Of a DNA stretch of 64,000 nt, positions 37,243 through 45,007 are shown in pieces (the first letter of the stretch is position 1; the number at the start of each line of letters is the position of its first letter). A program made the position numbers and the translations under genes. Origin of the DNA: Meridianimarinicoccus aquatilis (GTDB lineage: Bacteria; Pseudomonadota; Alphaproteobacteria; Rhodobacterales; Rhodobacteraceae); contig NZ_SMZO01000001.1 in NCBI RefSeq assembly GCF_004358675.1, forward strand, positions 1 to 64,000. The letters are read 5' to 3'. Under the pieces are notes generated by a model, which saw nothing but the letters and a program-made list of their open reading frames with translations, was not told the origin of the DNA and ran no database searches.

Positions 37243-38272
37243 TCTGCGCATCAAGCGCAAATACCTTCTCTGGCGCAAGGACGCTCAGGGCATTTCCGAG
37301 GCTTCCCTCGACAAGTCTGCCGCTGCCATCACGCTCTACGATGACTGGCTGGGCGGCAAGGATTTCCGCGCTTTCCATGCCGAACGCGCGCGGTCGTTCA
37401 AGCGTCATCTAGCGCGCCTTCGGAACGAGCGCACTGGCGCGCCGCTGTCCGCTGCGACCACCAACGGCACCTTGCGCGAGTTGAAGGCGTTCTTCTACTG
37501 GATGGCGGATCAGCCCAGCTACAAGTCGAAGATCAGCCGCTCGGATGCCGACTATTTGACGCCGGACCGCAAATCGGAAAACGCCCGACGCGGGACGCTG
37601 TGGAAACCGCACCCTTCGCCCGCACAGGCGCGTCACGTCATCAAGACGATGTCCACAGGCACGGTCATCGAACGCCGAAACCGCGCCCTTCTGGCGTTCC
37701 TGTTCCTCACAGCATCACGCGAAGGGGCCGCGATTTCATTGCTCTTGCGCAACCTTGAATTCAAAAGCGGGTGCGTGCAGTTCGATGGCCGATACGTTGA
37801 CACGAAATTCGGCAAGTCTTTCTCAACCGGGTTCTACCCGTTCGGCGAATTCGCGGAAGTCATTCTCGAAGATTGGGCGACTGAGTTGACGCAGACTCAC
37901 CTTTTCGGCGCGACCGATCCACTGTTCCCGAAGACCAAAGTCGCGGTTGGTGAATCCCACAGGTTTGAGGCCGTCGGGATTTCGCGGGAACCTTGGAAAA
38001 GCGCATCAAGCGCGGCGAAGATTTTCAAGAAGGCATTCTCCGACGCAGGTCTGCCGCCATTCTCGCCGCATCGGGTCAGAGATACGATGACCGAACTGGC
38101 CAACGACCATTGCCGCACGCCTGAGGACTTCAAGGCATGGTCACAGAACATGGGCCACGATGACGTTCTGACGACGTTCAGTTCCTACGGCACGGTCCCA
38201 CCGGGGCGACAAATGGAGTTGATGGGCCGGTTTCGAAAACGCGGTGTCCAAGATGACAGCCTCATCAAATGA
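37220..38272 (+). CDS. Tyrosine-type site-specific recombinase (island integrase)
   Basis: A 350-residue integrase. The N-terminal SAM-like/core-binding part is at about 25-95. Catalytic residues appear as Arg167 (TASREGA), Lys199 region, His284/Arg287 (SPHRVRDTM), His313 (MGHDDV) and Tyr323 (SSYGTV), so the active site is complete. The ATG at 37220 has AGGAAGG upstream. It probably catalyses insertion at the tRNA-Lys 3' end; it is unusual in lying about 2.7 kb from that tRNA with two cargo genes between. Confidence 0.9.
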   Translation: MAKRNKDNLRIKRKYLLWRKDAQGISEASLDKSAAAITLYDDWLGGKDFRAFHAERARSFKRHLARLRNERTGAPLSAATTNGTLRELKAFFYWMADQPSYKSKISRSDADYLTPDRKSENARRGTLWKPHPSPAQARHVIKTMSTGTVIERRNRALLAFLFLTASREGAAISLLLRNLEFKSGCVQFDGRYVDTKFGKSFSTGFYPFGEFAEVILEDWATELTQTHLFGATDPLFPKTKVAVGESHRFEAVGISREPWKSASSAAKIFKKAFSDAGLPPFSPHRVRDTMTELANDHCRTPEDFKAWSQNMGHDDVLTTFSSYGTVPPGRQMELMGRFRKRGVQDDSLIK

Positions 38273-38278
38273 TCCCCG

Positions 38279-40129
38279 TCATTCCGACTTGACCTTCCGG
38301 ACCGCTACGCGGTCCGGGGTCAAACGATAGCCATGCCACGGTACGTTCTCGATTATCGCTTCGGCTTCCTGTTGTTCCCTGCCGCTGGAAGCCATTTTCT
38401 TCTTTAGCACGGTTTTCGCGCGATTGACCCGTTGGCGCACAGCTTCATCGCCCTCCAGTTTCAAAGCATTTGCCAGAAAGGCCGAACTGGCCAAAGGATA
38501 ATCGAGAGGCGTCATGCCCTGCCCGGCCCCCTCAAGCCACTTGTCGGCCAATGCAATCAACAGGTCAGCCGTAGCATTGCGTTCAACGAAAATTCGTTCG
38601 TCGATAACGACGCGCCGCCGTTTCGTGTTTACTTCCATGACCATGAGATTCGAGGGTTTTGCAATAGGGCGAGATGGAACCGGCATATGCGGTAGAAGTT
38701 CCGGCCTTTGCGCTTCACCGTAGAGCCTTGGCAGGCTTCCGTCCGGAAAATCCACAGCATCCTTCGCCTTCAAAGTCGCGCGCATTACGTCGGACACCCC
38801 GGTCCCGTGCCGTTTCAACAAGCGGGCGATCATCTCAAGCGCCGTTTCCGTAGGCTGCTCCAAGTGAGCGACAGCGCTGACGACGGCAGGTAGGGCGCGC
38901 TCCAATTCCGATGGGGTGACGTGTTCGTAGGCATGTGCGCTGCGCAGGTAGGACAGCGCGATCTCGCGGTCGCGAAGATCATTTCTGGCATCGTCCATCA
39001 GTGCCACCCGATAAGCCTCTTCCGGGTCGAACCTAGTCAACCCGGCAGCCAGCACAGCAAAGCGCCTGTCGATGCATTGCGAACACCGCCCGCAATGGAT
39101 GTGCTGCTTGGTCTGGTTGTGAACATCAGCGCAACTGCGCGTCTGCGCTATCAGTTCGGACATGCCCAAACGGGCAACCGCCTCGACCACTTCCCTCTTT
39201 GTCCGCCAGAAGAATGGATTGTCGATCCGGGTTTCGGACGTGAACACGCGGCTCAAGAAATCGGAAAACCGGGAAAGGGTTTGCGGATGGGTCGTTCGGG
39301 TGGCTCTGGTGCCAAGAACATTGCCAACCGGCGACAAGTTCAGGCTGACGACCCCGTTTTCGTAGAATGAAACCCGGTTCAGCCCGAACGCCTTTGCCGT
39401 GACAGCGCCCAGCGCAGCGAATAGGAACGACCTTGCCCGATGTGTCCCCTCCTTGAGTCCTCTGCCAACCATCTGCACTTGCACAGGGATATGGCGACAA
39501 CTGTTCTCGCCGAACCTTGAAGCCAATGCCTTGTGAAGTTGCCGCTGCACAGGCGCGATCTTTGAAGCGGAAAAATGACTGACCAGCGCAACGCGCTCGC
39601 CTTGCTCGGCGACTTCCTCAAGCGCCCCAGCAAAGGAATCGAGGCCGCCGGAGAACATCATCACCCGCGTCGCCCGCCATGCGCTGCCCTCGTCGAACTT
39701 GAAGAACAATGATCGCTCGGCCTCGCCATCCTCTTTGGCGACGAACCGGAAAGCAAACCGATCTCCAGACAGGAACATCAGCATTTCTTCCAGTGCCGAG
39801 ACCACTTCTGTGCAATTCCAGAAATCGTGATCCCGAACCGGCATCTCAACTTCAAAATGCCGATTCCATCGCGCGCCCATATGCTGATCTGCCGTGCCAC
39901 CGCGACTTACGCCAGCATCGGCCCCGTAGACCACTGCCGCGACTTCAAGCAAGTCCAGGGTTCGGTCTGGCAATTCGGCCACCAGCTGCGCGTTCAAATG
40001 GCTGATGCAGACTTTGACGCCGACCGGTTGCCCATCGATCTCAAGGCACAATTGTGCGTCACCACCGCTCTTGGTCAGCGGCGGAAGGCACCTAACCCGA
40101 TGCTCAAACGGTATCGCGCCGCCGCCCAA
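38279..40129 (-). CDS. QueC-like PP-loop enzyme with C-terminal winged-helix-like domain
   Basis: 616 residues. The PP-loop FSGGLDSFAG (about 159-168), NGVVSLNLSP (258-267) and a four-cysteine zinc site (Cys333, Cys346, Cys349, Cys352 in HCGRCSQCIDRR) are the landmarks of QueC, which makes preQ0 from CDG. Unlike QueC (about 230 residues) it has a ~150-residue N-terminal extension and a C-terminal region ending PWHGYRLTPDRVAVRK, like the wing of OmpR-type domains. No other queuosine genes are nearby. The start is a TTG with GAGG upstream, inside the end of the partner gene (26-base overlap). QueC-like proteins occur in the Qat and type IV CBASS defence systems; an analogous role is inferred. 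Confidence 0.8.
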   Translation of the reverse strand: MGGGAIPFEHRVRCLPPLTKSGGDAQLCLEIDGQPVGVKVCISHLNAQLVAELPDRTLDLLEVAAVVYGADAGVSRGGTADQHMGARWNRHFEVEMPVRDHDFWNCTEVVSALEEMLMFLSGDRFAFRFVAKEDGEAERSLFFKFDEGSAWRATRVMMFSGGLDSFAGALEEVAEQGERVALVSHFSASKIAPVQRQLHKALASRFGENSCRHIPVQVQMVGRGLKEGTHRARSFLFAALGAVTAKAFGLNRVSFYENGVVSLNLSPVGNVLGTRATRTTHPQTLSRFSDFLSRVFTSETRIDNPFFWRTKREVVEAVARLGMSELIAQTRSCADVHNQTKQHIHCGRCSQCIDRRFAVLAAGLTRFDPEEAYRVALMDDARNDLRDREIALSYLRSAHAYEHVTPSELERALPAVVSAVAHLEQPTETALEMIARLLKRHGTGVSDVMRATLKAKDAVDFPDGSLPRLYGEAQRPELLPHMPVPSRPIAKPSNLMVMEVNTKRRRVVIDERIFVERNATADLLIALADKWLEGAGQGMTPLDYPLASSAFLANALKLEGDEAVRQRVNRAKTVLKKKMASSGREQQEAEAIIENVPWHGYRLTPDRVAVRKVKSE

Positions 40130-40883
40130 GCTCGGACCTCATCTTCTTGAATGCGTAGTCAGTGAAACGGTTGATTGCGTCCTGATCCAGAGACTGGTGC
40201 TGCCACACCGTTTTACCGAACCACCCACCTGCAAACTCCTGCACGATGCGTGAGGCTTCAAAGGTGTGTTGGGCCAAGGCTTGCTGGAAAGCGACGCGCT
40301 GGGCGTCACTCGCAAACCGACGGTCTTGCCCGATGTGGTTGGCCAGTTCTCGGCTTAGGTAATAGTCGAGAGAGCGATAAGTCAGTCTTGCAAAGAAATC
40401 TCGCGCTAAGTGGGCAAACTTGTCGCCCGAGGCAAATTCCCCCAACGCGATCCGGACTTCCTGCGAAGTCGGTTCAAACAACGTTGGCAACCGATCTCGT
40501 AGATTCACCGACAAGGATTCGAGCAAAGCGGATTTGGCCAATAGACCGGCATCCGATGCGTGCCCCGTTCCGAAACTCTGCCGTTCAATGGCAGCGTCCA
40601 GACCGGCTAAGAGATTGGCCACCGACACCAAGGCACTATCGCCACATCCCAAGTCAGCCAATGCGTCCTCGAACCCCGGCGCACGTGCCAAAAGCGGAAG
40701 TCGCACAAGAAGCGATGCTACGAACTGAAAGCGTGGGTCCTTGCTCGCATTGGAAAGGTCCCGCTCCGAGGCTTTCGCCGCAGCCTCGGCGATCACGTCA
40801 ACTGACGCACCAGAATCTATTAAACCAACGACATCGCGCCACTTCTTCGACTGCGGCAAAGTGCCGAGCCTAATATGGCCCAT
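40104..40883 (-). CDS. Partner protein of the QueC-like enzyme, N-terminus Met-Gly-His
   Basis: 259 residues, no recognised catalytic motif. The start at 40883 has GGGAGA seven bases upstream and gives MGHIRLGTLPQSKKWRDVV; a longer frame of 11 residues lacks such a site. The body is helical with Ala-rich stretches, and the C-terminus carries IVQEFAGGWFGKTVW and FKKMRSELGRR. The second residue is Gly, the residue modified on the partner of the QueC-like enzyme in type IV CBASS, which makes this protein a candidate substrate (inference). First gene of a two-gene transcript immediately inside the right att site. Confidence 0.72.
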   Translation of the reverse strand: MGHIRLGTLPQSKKWRDVVGLIDSGASVDVIAEAAAKASERDLSNASKDPRFQFVASLLVRLPLLARAPGFEDALADLGCGDSALVSVANLLAGLDAAIERQSFGTGHASDAGLLAKSALLESLSVNLRDRLPTLFEPTSQEVRIALGEFASGDKFAHLARDFFARLTYRSLDYYLSRELANHIGQDRRFASDAQRVAFQQALAQHTFEASRIVQEFAGGWFGKTVWQHQSLDQDAINRFTDYAFKKMRSELGRRRDTV

Positions 40884-41002
40884 AACTGTCTCCCTGTTGC
40901 GCCGACGCTGACGCAATTTATGAGGGAAATCAAAGAGAATCTTCAGTCCAAAGCTTACCTAGCGCTTACCCGCTAAGGGTAGCACTGGGATCGAAATCCT
41001 GT

Positions 41003-41035
41003 AAGTCTTTGATAACAGTGGTGAGCCGTGCAGGA
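41003..41035. repeat. Right attachment repeat overlapping the tRNA-Lys 3' end
   Basis: Bases 41014-41035 repeat 26924-26945 exactly and include the CCA end and part of the T stem of the tRNA. The adjacent 11 bases also match at 8 positions. The intact tRNA is on this side, so integration restored the gene. Confidence 0.85.
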
Positions 41036-41094
41036 TTCGAACCTGCGACCCACTGATTAAAAGTCAGTTGCTCTACCAACTGAGCTAACGGCCC
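41019..41094 (-). tRNA. tRNA-Lys (anticodon TTT)
   Basis: A 76-base tRNA with encoded CCA. The acceptor stem GGGCCGT / ACGGCTC has one G-T pair, the D-arm holds TAGCTCAGTTGGTAGAGC, the anticodon loop is CTTTTAA (TTT) and the T-arm is CGCAGGTTCGAATCCTGC. It serves as the integration target of the island. Confidence 0.97.
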
Positions 41095-41201
41095 ACTAGA
41101 AGCCGTCGTCTACAAACCCACCGCAGGAGGGTCAAGGGGCTTTGCGCAAGTTTTTCCGCGCAGGCTGGATTCTCTTTCAACAGAGGTCTATACGCCGCGA
41201 A

Positions 41202-42041
41202 ATGAACAGTGCTGTTTCCGACCAAACGCTGCCCTTTGTGAAAATGCACGGGCTGGGCAATGACTTCGTGATCGTAGAATCGCGGGGACCGGAACGGCGT
41301 GTGTCGCCGCAGCTGGCACGCGCGCTTGGCGACCGCAATTTCGGCGTCGGTTTTGATCAGCTTGCAGAACTGCGCGACAGCGACCGCGCCGATCTGAGGC
41401 TGGAGTTCTGGAATTCTGATGGGACCTTGTCGGGCGCCTGCGGCAACGCCACCCGCTGCGTCGCAGCGCGAGAGATGAACCGCACCGGCCAAGATAGCCT
41501 GACGATTGAAACAGCCCATAGCGTTTTACTCGCGGTGCGTTGCCCCGATGGCCGGGTGAGCGTCAACATGGGCCAGCCGCAGCGCGCGTGGCAGGATATT
41601 CCGCTGGCGCGTGACGTGGATACGCTGGCGCTTCCTCTGGAAGGGCATCCGGCTGCCATTGGCATGGGCAATCCACATTGCATTCGCGTTGTAAATGACG
41701 TGACCACAGTCGCCCTGACCGAGCTTGGCCCGCGAATCGAGCACGATCCGCTTTTTCCGCAGCGCACCAACGTTGAGTTCGTGGAGATCCGTTCAGATGG
41801 CACGCTGCGGCTGCGCGTTTGGGAACGGGGCGCAGGCGTGACGCTGGCATGTGGGTCCGGGGCCTGCGCCACGGCCGTTGCCACGCATCTTCTGGGCCTC
41901 ACCCCGCGCGCCGTCGACATCGAGATGGACGGCGGCTGGCTGTCCATTGACTGGCGCGAGGATGGCGTCTGGATGACCGGCCCGACCGCCCATGTCTTTG
42001 ACGGGACACTCAACGCCGATTGGCTGCAGGCCGCCCAATGA
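41202..42041 (+). CDS. dapF: Diaminopimelate epimerase
   Basis: A 279-residue enzyme converting LL- to meso-diaminopimelate for lysine and peptidoglycan. The two catalytic cysteines are visible in SGACGNATRC and ACGSGACATA, in two mirror-like halves. KMHGLGNDFV near the N-terminus is the family opening, so the ATG at 41202 was preferred (GAGG upstream). The stop overlaps mtaB as ATGA. Confidence 0.96.
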   Translation: MNSAVSDQTLPFVKMHGLGNDFVIVESRGPERRVSPQLARALGDRNFGVGFDQLAELRDSDRADLRLEFWNSDGTLSGACGNATRCVAAREMNRTGQDSLTIETAHSVLLAVRCPDGRVSVNMGQPQRAWQDIPLARDVDTLALPLEGHPAAIGMGNPHCIRVVNDVTTVALTELGPRIEHDPLFPQRTNVEFVEIRSDGTLRLRVWERGAGVTLACGSGACATAVATHLLGLTPRAVDIEMDGGWLSIDWREDGVWMTGPTAHVFDGTLNADWLQAAQ

Positions 42042-43294
42042 CCGCGCCCGTCTTCACCACCCATGGCTGCCGCTTGAACGCTTATGAAACCGAAGCGATG
42101 AAGGCGATGGCGGATGACGCCGGGCTGACCGGCGCCGTCATCATCAATACGTGCGCTGTTACGGCCGAAGCGGTGCGCAAGGCGCGCCAAGACATCCGCC
42201 GTGCCCGCCGCGAAAACCCTGATGCGCGTATCATCGTCACGGGTTGCGCCGCGCAGACCGACCCCGAGAGCTTTGCCGCAATGGCAGAGGTGTATCAGGT
42301 CATAGGCAATTCGGAAAAGATGGCGCCGGGAACCTGGGAGGGGCTCGCCGGACGGGACTGGATCGGGCAGACTGAAAAGATACAAGTCGATGACATCATG
42401 TCGGTGCGCGAAACGGCTGGGCATCTAATCGACGGGTTCGGCACCCGGTCACGGGCCTATGTCCAAGTTCAGAACGGATGCGATCATCGCTGCACATTTT
42501 GCATCATTCCATTCGGGCGCGGCAATTCACGGTCGGTGCCTGCTGGCGTCGTGGTGGACCAGATCAAGCGGTTGGTGCAGCGCGGCTACAACGAGGTGGT
42601 TCTGACCGGGGTTGATTTGACCAGTTGGGGAGCCGACCTGCCAGCAACCCCGCGCCTTGGCGATCTGGTCCGGCGCATTCTCACGCTTGTGCCGGACCTG
42701 CCGCGCCTGCGGATCAGTTCGATCGACAGTATCGAAGCCGATCCCGCCCTGATGGAGGCGATTGCGACCGAACCACGCCTGATGCCGCATTTGCACCTGA
42801 GCCTGCAGGCCGGGGACAACATGATTCTCAAGCGCATGAAACGGCGTCATCTGCGCGATGATGCCATCGCGTTTTGCGAAGAGGCGCGCGCGCTGAGGCC
42901 CGACATGACCTTTGGCGCGGACCTGATCGCAGGGTTCCCGACCGAGACCGAGGCGATGTTCGACAACTCGCTTCGCTTGGTTGAGGAGTGCCACCTGACA
43001 TGGCTGCACGTCTTTCCCTATTCCCCGCGCCCCGGCACGCCGGCCGCGAAGATGCCGCAAGTCGGCGGGGTCGCCATAAAGGACCGCGCCGCCCGTCTGC
43101 GCGCTGCAGGAACCGCAGCGGTGGCGGCACATTTGGCCGCGCAGGTCGGCCGCACCCATGACATTTTGATGGAAGCCCCAACGTTGGGCCGTACCCGCCA
43201 GTTCGCCGAGGTCAGTTTCAACACGCCCCAACCCGAGGGCCAGATCGTCACAGCGCGGATTGCGGGCCATGATGGGGCGCGGCTCGCGGCCTGA
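42038..43294 (+). CDS. mtaB: tRNA (N6-threonylcarbamoyladenosine(37)-C2)-methylthiotransferase
   Basis: A 418-residue MiaB/MtaB-type radical SAM enzyme converting t6A37 to ms2t6A in tRNA. N-terminal cluster cysteines occur in THGCRLNAYE, INTCAVT and TGCAAQT; the radical SAM motif is CDHRCTFC. GRGNSRS is the usual MtaB loop. ATGA overlap with dapF implies coupled translation. The modification acts on ANN-decoding tRNAs, including tRNA-Lys(TTT), whose gene happens to lie just upstream. Confidence 0.94.
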   Translation: MTAPVFTTHGCRLNAYETEAMKAMADDAGLTGAVIINTCAVTAEAVRKARQDIRRARRENPDARIIVTGCAAQTDPESFAAMAEVYQVIGNSEKMAPGTWEGLAGRDWIGQTEKIQVDDIMSVRETAGHLIDGFGTRSRAYVQVQNGCDHRCTFCIIPFGRGNSRSVPAGVVVDQIKRLVQRGYNEVVLTGVDLTSWGADLPATPRLGDLVRRILTLVPDLPRLRISSIDSIEADPALMEAIATEPRLMPHLHLSLQAGDNMILKRMKRRHLRDDAIAFCEEARALRPDMTFGADLIAGFPTETEAMFDNSLRLVEECHLTWLHVFPYSPRPGTPAAKMPQVGGVAIKDRAARLRAAGTAAVAAHLAAQVGRTHDILMEAPTLGRTRQFAEVSFNTPQPEGQIVTARIAGHDGARLAA

Positions 43295-43355
43295 CCATGT
43301 TGACCTTGCGGCAATAAGCTGCGAGCATTCCCTTTTGGAATGAAGGGATTTTATC

Positions 43356-43946
43356 ATGTCTGCCACGATTTTGCGCCTTATCGCAGCGGCAAGTTTGGCC
43401 ATATCGGCAGGTCAGGGCATCGCGTCAACGCTCCCCACCCTGCCCGGCTACATCACAGATGTCGGCGTCTCGCCATCCTACCCAGGTGACAGTTTCAACT
43501 GGCCCGCCCCGGCATTGGCCTATCATTGGCTAGTGGATGTTGATGGTGTGACCTCGGTTCCCACGACGGTCATTGATTTCACCGTGACAAATTTCTTCCC
43601 CATCGCCCAACCCGTCACCACCTTTCAGGTCTTTGGCCAATGCACCGGGCCCGACGCGCCGTGGCGACCGGATTTCACGCTTGCTATCGACGGTGCGCCC
43701 ACGCCCTGGACATGGGTCGAAAGCGATGTCTGCCTTTATCACAACTTGTTGAATTTTGCCCTCTCCCCAGGCGACACGCGCTTCACCGTAACGCTGAACA
43801 GCCCAATTGGCGCTCCCGGCCAAACGGTTGATGTGCGATTTGGCCACATCCTTCCAGCGATCCCATTGCCTGCCAGCCTGCTGTTGAGCCTATCGGGATT
43901 GGCGGCACTTTGCGGTCTGCGTAGCACCGTGGGCAGGTCCGCCTGA
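43356..43946 (+). CDS. Secreted protein with VPLPA-CTERM-like sorting signal
   Basis: A 196-residue protein of unknown function: N-terminal signal peptide (ILRLIAAASLAISAGQGIAS), a beta-rich middle with two Cys, and a C-terminal IPLPASLLLSLSGLAALCGL tail ending with basic residues. This is the second such protein in the window (the other is at 17.1-17.7 kb). A small hairpin (CATTCC/GGAATG) lies just before its ribosome site. Confidence 0.75.
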   Translation: MSATILRLIAAASLAISAGQGIASTLPTLPGYITDVGVSPSYPGDSFNWPAPALAYHWLVDVDGVTSVPTTVIDFTVTNFFPIAQPVTTFQVFGQCTGPDAPWRPDFTLAIDGAPTPWTWVESDVCLYHNLLNFALSPGDTRFTVTLNSPIGAPGQTVDVRFGHILPAIPLPASLLLSLSGLAALCGLRSTVGRSA

Positions 43947-44037
43947 CACGCGCATCCCTAACGGCATCGTGTGGCGTGCGCCCTTGCCAGACCCGCGCGC
44001 GCCTGATTACCTGAACGTGAGCAATACGGAGCATCTT

Positions 44038-44316
44038 ATGGCCTTGCCTCTCGTTCCCACAGCGCTGACTGCCGCGCGCTATGCTGCTGTCGGCATTGCG
44101 GCTTATTCAGTGTGGCGCGCCCAGACCCAGCCCCGCCGCGACCAACGTGCCGAAGACGTCTTGGATGACCTTCCAGAAGGGACCACGTTTCAGCACGATG
44201 CAGAAGGCGCCCATGGCACGGTTCGCTGGAAGCGCACGGTCCGCGCCATGAAAAATGGACCTGGGTTTGAAATCGACCTGACCGCCCTTGGCCGCCTTCG
44301 CGTGCGGAAAGTGTAG
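44038..44316 (+). CDS. Small hypothetical membrane-anchored protein
   Basis: 92 residues. A possible N-terminal hydrophobic segment (VPTALTAARYAAVGIAAYSV) is followed by a polar domain DVLDDLPEGTTFQHDAEGAH and a basic end. Family not recognised. GGAG lies before the ATG at 44038. It is separated from the GST gene by only three bases, so they are probably co-transcribed. Confidence 0.65.
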   Translation: MALPLVPTALTAARYAAVGIAAYSVWRAQTQPRRDQRAEDVLDDLPEGTTFQHDAEGAHGTVRWKRTVRAMKNGPGFEIDLTALGRLRVRKV

Positions 44317-44319
44317 TCC

Positions 44320-44931
44320 ATGCGCCTGCACTATTCCGAGACGTCGCCATATGTTCGCAAGGTGCGCGTACTTCTGGCCGAAACCGACCAAACCGATGAT
44401 GTCACGCTGGTGAAGGCGGCCGGAACGCCCCTTGATCCGTCGGGAATGCCCTTGGCGCAAAACCCGTTGGGAAAGATACCCACGCTGGAGCGCGACGATG
44501 GTCCGGCGCTTTATGACAGCCGGGTGATTTGCCAATATCTTGCACACCGCGCCGGCAGCACATTTTATCCAGAAGCGCCGCGCCTGTGGGACGTTCTGAC
44601 GCTTGAGGCAACCGCCGACGGAATCCTCGATGCGGCGATAGCGATGGTTTACGAACATCGACTTCGGCCCGCTGAGTTGGTCAGCCCCGACCTAGTGGAA
44701 GGCTATTGGCGGAAAGTGTCGCGCGCCATTTCTGCGTTAGAGGATCGTTGGCTCGGATATCTGTCTGGGCCTTTGGACATGGGCCATGTCGCGGTTGGTG
44801 TCGCGCTGTCTTATGTTGATTTTCGCCACACGGCGCGAGACTGGCGCACGAATGCACCCGGACTGGCAGCGTGGCACGCGGCGTTTGATGCGCGCCCATC
44901 AATGCAAAGTACAGTGCCCCCGACTGGCTAA
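44320..44931 (+). CDS. Glutathione S-transferase family protein
   Basis: 203 residues. The N-terminal thioredoxin-like domain has LHYSETSPYVRKVRVLLAE with the Ser/Tyr catalytic area and the glutathione-binding NPLGKIPTLERDDGPALYDS (cis-Pro, then Asp-Ser). The C-terminal half is the all-helical domain. Substrate unknown; probable role in detoxification. Followed by a good terminator. Confidence 0.88.
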   Translation: MRLHYSETSPYVRKVRVLLAETDQTDDVTLVKAAGTPLDPSGMPLAQNPLGKIPTLERDDGPALYDSRVICQYLAHRAGSTFYPEAPRLWDVLTLEATADGILDAAIAMVYEHRLRPAELVSPDLVEGYWRKVSRAISALEDRWLGYLSGPLDMGHVAVGVALSYVDFRHTARDWRTNAPGLAAWHAAFDARPSMQSTVPPTG

Positions 44932-44956
44932 CTGAAACAGGCGAGCACATACACGA

Positions 44957-44993
44957 AACGCCGGACCCGTCGGGCACCGGCGTTTTGTTCTTT
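44957..44993 (+). terminator. Terminator after the GST gene
   Basis: Stem AACGCCGG / CCGGCGTT around a 12-base loop, followed by TTGTTCTTT. It lies between convergent genes and may serve both. Confidence 0.7.
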
Positions 44994-45007
44994 CGATGTT
45001 CTGAAAT

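Larger units (their letters stand above)
26924..41035. mobile_element. tRNA-Lys-integrated genomic island (about 14.1 kb)
   Basis: It is delimited by the direct repeats at 26924-26945 and 41014-41035 and encodes its own tyrosine integrase (37220-38272) with an AlpA-like protein. Removing it would bring gph next to tRNA-Lys and dapF, a simple chromosomal arrangement. The cargo is two likely defence modules, an IS element, broken genes and small unknown genes. No capsid, tail, conjugation or relaxase gene is recognised, so it is an integrative island rather than a prophage or a full ICE. Confidence 0.82.

Noticed and set aside
38279-40129. True QueC of queuosine synthesis
   Set aside because: Far too long, with extra N- and C-terminal parts, no queD/queE/queF nearby, and located in an island with an unrelated partner.
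38279-40883. A standard Qat system
   Set aside because: The QatA ATPase and QatD TatD-type nuclease are missing and the partner protein is not recognisably QatB.
26924-41035. Prophage
   Set aside because: No capsid, portal, terminase, tail, lysis or phage repressor genes are present.
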